Below, one piece after another: positions 60,943-64,000 of a stretch of 64,000 nt of DNA. The stretch's first letter is position 1. Each line of letters opens with the position of its first letter. The stretch is taken from NCBI RefSeq assembly GCF_027460265.1, contig NZ_JAPZBC010000001.1, positions 2,445,501 to 2,509,500 on the forward strand, written 5' to 3'. The notes beneath the pieces are model-generated. The model did not search any database. It saw only the letters and a list, made by a program, of their open reading frames with translations, and had not been told where the DNA came from. This DNA is from Streptomyces sp. WMMC940 (GTDB lineage Bacteria > Actinomycetota > Actinomycetes > Streptomycetales > Streptomycetaceae). Made by a program: the position numbers and the translations under genes.

Positions 60943-62208
60943 ATGCGCGCAGAGGATCCGTTCACCGGACGGGCCGCAGCCGGCGAGCAGCGGCAGCCGG
61001 CCGGAGCGGGAGGCATCCTGCGTCAGCCGAAGGCCGTCTGGGCCACCGCGGGCGCGTCCGTCGTCGCCTTCATGGGCATCGGCCTGGTGGACCCGATCCT
61101 GCCGTCCATCGCCAAGGGCCTGGACGCCACGGCGAGTCAGGTCTCACTGCTGTTCACCTCGTACTTCCTGATCACCGCCGTCGCCATGCTCGTCACCGGC
61201 TTCGTGTCCAGCAGGATCGGCGGGCGCAGGACGCTCCTCGCGGGACTGGTGCTGGTCGTCGTCTTCGCGGCACTCTCCGGCGCCTCGGACTCGGTCGGCG
61301 AACTCGTCGGCTTCCGGGCCGGATGGGGCCTCGGGAACGCCCTCTTCGTCTCGACCTCACTCGCCGTCATCGTCGGCGCGGCGTCGGGCGGGAGCACCGC
61401 CGCGATCCTCCTGTACGAGTCGGCGCTCGGACTCGGCATGGCCTGCGGGCCGCTCGTCGGCGCCGTGCTGGGCGACGCCAGTTGGCGCTACCCGTTCTTC
61501 GGGACCGCCGTCCTGATGGCGCTCGGCTTCCTGTGCGTCGCCGTGTTCCTCAAGGAGCAGCCGAGGGCGTCCGCGAAGACGTCGCTGCTCGATCCGCTGC
61601 GCGCGCTGAGCCACGGCGGGCTCGCGTCCACCGCCGCGGCGGCCTTCTTCCACAACTACGCCTTCTTCACGGTGCTGGCCTTCACCCCGTTCGTCCTGGA
61701 CATGTCGCCGTACCGGTCGGGGGCCGTCTTCTTCGCCTGGGGCACCCTGCTCGCGGTCTTCTCCGTCCTGATCGCACCGCGGCTGCAGGCCCGTCACGGC
61801 TCGCTGCGGGTGCTGACCGGCTCCCTGCTGCTGCTCGGGGCGGACGTGGTCGTACTCGGATACGGCGGCCACACCACCGCCGTCGTCTGCACGGTCCTGT
61901 CCGGTGCGCTGATCGGTGTGAACAACACCGTCTTCACCGAACTGGCGCTCGGGGTGTCCGACGCCCCGCGCCCGGTGGCGAGCGCCGGCTACAACTTCGT
62001 CCGCTGGTTCGCGGCGGCGACCGCCCCGTTCCTGGCGCCGAAGATCGCGGAGTGGACGGACGCCCGTGCGCCGTTCGTCGTCGCCGGCGCCGCGGCGGTG
62101 TGCGGGGCGGCGATCGTCCAGGTCCGGCGGACGGCGCTCACCGCGGAGGGCACCGGGGCCGCACCGGTCCACGTGCCCCGCGACGGCGTGGCGGCCCTCG
62201 CCGACTGA
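60943..62208 (+). CDS. MFS family transporter
   Basis: 421 residues, 12 predicted membrane segments, first at about 35-55. TGFVSSRIGGRRTLLAG is the loop between segments 2 and 3 typical of drug:H+ antiporters, and GPLVGAVLGDASWR is the motif C of exporters (12-TM, DHA1 group). An efflux pump is likely, substrate unknown. ATG 60943 with gcggagg upstream. Confidence 0.9.
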   Translation: MRAEDPFTGRAAAGEQRQPAGAGGILRQPKAVWATAGASVVAFMGIGLVDPILPSIAKGLDATASQVSLLFTSYFLITAVAMLVTGFVSSRIGGRRTLLAGLVLVVVFAALSGASDSVGELVGFRAGWGLGNALFVSTSLAVIVGAASGGSTAAILLYESALGLGMACGPLVGAVLGDASWRYPFFGTAVLMALGFLCVAVFLKEQPRASAKTSLLDPLRALSHGGLASTAAAAFFHNYAFFTVLAFTPFVLDMSPYRSGAVFFAWGTLLAVFSVLIAPRLQARHGSLRVLTGSLLLLGADVVVLGYGGHTTAVVCTVLSGALIGVNNTVFTELALGVSDAPRPVASAGYNFVRWFAAATAPFLAPKIAEWTDARAPFVVAGAAAVCGAAIVQVRRTALTAEGTGAAPVHVPRDGVAALAD

Positions 62209-62351
62209 GCCCGGCCCCCACTCCTCCGAGCCCGGCGGACCTGACGGTTGCGGTCCGACTCGGCCCACACGGCCGACTCCGCGGGTTCGGCGGCTTCGGC
62301 CGACTCGGCCATGAGATGCGTCACTTCACACATCGCCCACGACAGCCGACG

Positions 62352-62936
62352 TCACGTCAGGGGCACGGGCTTCCGCAGCGGGTCGCGGAGGTCCGTGCCG
62401 TGCGTCAGCCACCGCTCCTGGAGCTTCCCCGCACCGTGCACCCGCTTCCACGCGGCCTCGTTCGGCGTCATCGGCAGCAGCGGCAGAACCCGGACCGGAT
62501 CCATGGGGTCGCCGAGTTCGAGATCCTCCACCAGGCCGCCGGACTCGGCGACCAGCACCGAAGTGAACGGGGCGCCCGGCCACAGCGGCTCGCCCACGTC
62601 CATGGAGTTCCCGGGAGCCACGATCACGCCTTCCACCTGCGGGGCGGAGGCCAGAACGGCGAGCGGCCGCAGCACCTTGTCGGTGTCGGCCGACCCGGCG
62701 CGCACCGACAGGACGAGCTCCGCGCGCGGCCCCTTCACCGGGTCGGCGACGGGGTCCCGGGGGTCGGTCATCGGCTGGGCCGACATGCCCAGCGTGGCGT
62801 AGCGGACGACGTCCCCGTCGACGAACCGGAGCACCTCGATCCGGTCCGTACCGAGAAAGGTCACCGCGGCGCGCGCGTCCGGTTCACCCAACGCGCTGCG
62901 CAGCCGCGCCTCGACCAGAGCAAGAACTTCTCCCAT
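62352..62936 (-). CDS. Suppressor-of-fused (SUFU) domain protein
   Basis: 194 residues from ATG 62936 (MGEVLALVEAR). The SUFU-like fold is marked by EVLRFVDGDVVRYATLGMS, RAELVLSVRA, and the conserved LLPLLPMTPNEAAWKR near the end. Bacterial SUFU proteins are often immunity or antitoxin proteins in polymorphic toxin loci, but no toxin gene is near, so a housekeeping role is equally likely. Convergent with the MFS gene. Confidence 0.85.
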   Translation of the reverse strand: MGEVLALVEARLRSALGEPDARAAVTFLGTDRIEVLRFVDGDVVRYATLGMSAQPMTDPRDPVADPVKGPRAELVLSVRAGSADTDKVLRPLAVLASAPQVEGVIVAPGNSMDVGEPLWPGAPFTSVLVAESGGLVEDLELGDPMDPVRVLPLLPMTPNEAAWKRVHGAGKLQERWLTHGTDLRDPLRKPVPLT

Positions 62937-63357
62937 ACCGCGAGCATAGATCGCATCAGGAACGGGCAAAGGAAGGGATTGGCCCTCAGTCGGCTGATAG
63001 GCTTGGCCGCCTGCTCGGGACAACATGCAGAAGCATGGTTCTCGGATCCCGACGACACGTCATCCCTCACGGGGGACCGGCCGGAGGAGGTGGGGCTGCG
63101 ATGGATCGAAGTCGACCGTGCAGTACCAACCGCTCTTCCGCGCGACTCCTCCCCTCGTTCCGCTGAGGGCTTCTCGCACCGTCAGTTCCACGGCACCGCG
63201 CATGACGGAAGAGCACGACTCCCCTGCCTGACTGTCTGTAGCGAACGCCGTCACCGCGTCCCGCGGTGCCGCCCGCTTTGCGGACGTATCGAGACACGTC
63301 CCCATTCCGGGCTGTGCCACGCCTCGCACCGGCGGCCCCTCCGTGAAGGAGCCTGCC
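62937..63357. other. Intergenic, promoter region of corA
   Basis: 421 bp between divergent genes. The first 70 bp on the SUFU side are less GC-rich. No coding frame with bias or clear RNA structure seen; magnesium-responsive leaders exist for transport genes elsewhere but I see no match. Confidence 0.45.
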
Positions 63358-64000
63358 ATGTCGATGATCCGTGACCTGCGTCAAGCGGTCCGCCCCGCCC
63401 TGCGCAAGAGCGTCGGCCCGTACAGCGCGTACGACGCCACCCGTGACCCCTCCGCGTCCACCGCCGTCGTCGACTGCGCCGTCTACCGCGACGGCGAGCG
63501 CCTCGAGAACACCGGCTGCCTCACCCCGCGCGAGGCGATGCTGCGGGTGCGTGAGGGCGGCGGCTTCGCCTGGATCGGCCTGCACGAGCCGACCGAGGAG
63601 GAGTTCTCCGGCATCGCCGCCGAGTTCGGCCTCCACCCGCTGGCCGTCGAGGACGCCGTGCACGCGCACCAGCGGCCCAAGCTGGAGCGGTACGACGACA
63701 CCTTGTTCACGGTCTTCAAGACCGTCCACTACGTGGACCACACCGAGCTGACGCCGACCAGCGAGGTCGTCGAGACCGGCGAGGTGATGTGCTTCACCGG
63801 GCCCGACTTCGTGATCACGGTCCGGCACGGTGGCCAGGGCTCCCTGCGCAACCTCCGCCACCGGCTGCAGGACGACCCAGAGCTGCTCGCCAAGGGCCCC
63901 TCAGCGGTGCTGCACGCCATCGCCGACCACGTCGTGGACGGCTACATCGCGGTCGCGGACGCCGTGCAGGTCGACATCGACGAGATCGAGATCGACGTGT
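63358..64000 (+). CDS. corA: CorA-type magnesium/cobalt transporter, N-terminal part
   Basis: ATG 63358 after gaaggag; 214 codons are present, then the window ends. The visible part is the cytoplasmic funnel domain: GGFAWIGLHEPTEEEFSG, PLAVEDAVHAHQRPKLERYD, FVITVRHG, and YIAVADAVQVDIDEIEIDV. The pore helix with the GMN motif lies past the window end. CorA pentamers conduct Mg2+ and Co2+ through the inner membrane. Confidence 0.92.
   Translation, partial: MSMIRDLRQAVRPALRKSVGPYSAYDATRDPSASTAVVDCAVYRDGERLENTGCLTPREAMLRVREGGGFAWIGLHEPTEEEFSGIAAEFGLHPLAVEDAVHAHQRPKLERYDDTLFTVFKTVHYVDHTELTPTSEVVETGEVMCFTGPDFVITVRHGGQGSLRNLRHRLQDDPELLAKGPSAVLHAIADHVVDGYIAVADAVQVDIDEIEIDV

Overview
This is a high-GC actinobacterial chromosome segment, almost certainly from Streptomyces or a close relative. 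The evidence is a very strong G/C bias at third codon positions, many GTG starts, a WblC/WhiB7-type regulator with an AT-hook, a mycothiol-linked mycoredoxin, and AdnA/AdnB helicase-nucleases. It is vegetative core chromosome: I see no prophage, insertion sequence, integrase, CRISPR array, rRNA operon or large secondary-metabolite cluster. Gene order from about 3.2 to 55.8 kb closely follows, from memory, the Mycobacterium tuberculosis block Rv3193c-Rv3211 (UPF0182, PDZ/Lon-like protease, DUF2342 metalloprotease, ABC1 kinase, whiB7, uvrD2, mycoredoxin, nudC, adnB, adnA, alkyltransferase-like protein, moeZ, DUF3152, lipase, TetR, DUF3107, ferritin-like protein, RNA helicase), with Streptomyces-type insertions.

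Layout. 0-3.1 kb: the C-terminal end of a Fur-family regulator, then two identical initiator tRNA genes flanking a Sel1/TPR repeat protein. 3.2-8.3 kb: a UPF0182 membrane protein broken by a single-base frameshift, PPA1309 protein, YlbL protease and a 56-residue membrane protein. 8.4-12.3 kb: MoaE, an NAD-dependent epimerase-like protein, a zincin-type metallopeptidase overlapping a Nudix hydrolase. 12.7-15.8 kb: an operon of a TerD-AIM24 fusion and two AIM24 proteins. 15.9-21.2 kb: SprT/YgjP-like metallopeptidase, ThiF-like protein overlapping an ABC1 kinase, a zinc-ribbon protein, and the wblC locus with its leader. 21.2-34.2 kb: DNA repair and redox block (UvrD2, mycoredoxin, NudC, M20 peptidase, AdnB, AdnA). 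34.5-41.6 kb: alkyltransferase-like protein, pseudokinase-flippase fusion, two secreted Tap-like hydrolases. 41.8-47.8 kb: MoeZ, then a spherulin-4 / epimerase / membrane protein / PelF-like glycosyltransferase set that may make a polysaccharide. 48.4-55.8 kb: DUF3152 protein, hydrolase, TetR regulator, DUF3107, ferritin-like protein, and a DEAD-box RNA helicase with a 90-bp repeat array. 55.9-64 kb: hydrolase, NYN protein, a 50-residue protein, MarC, PHP phosphoesterase, DUF6758, MFS exporter, SUFU-domain protein and the start of CorA.

How the genes connect. Three promoter-like sites of the form GGAAT-N18-GTT (the pattern known for the thiol-stress sigma factor SigR) lie upstream of mycoredoxin, moeZ and a 50-residue protein. 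They suggest that disulfide-stress output is scattered through the window. The wblC locus has the parts expected for translation-stress control: an AT-rich element upstream of -35, a translated leader ORF, and an intrinsic terminator before wblC. The strongest candidates for underexplored biology are the Pel-like polysaccharide set, the wblC leader ORF and its coupled downstream gene, and the small SigR-type gene. I found no unambiguous new system.
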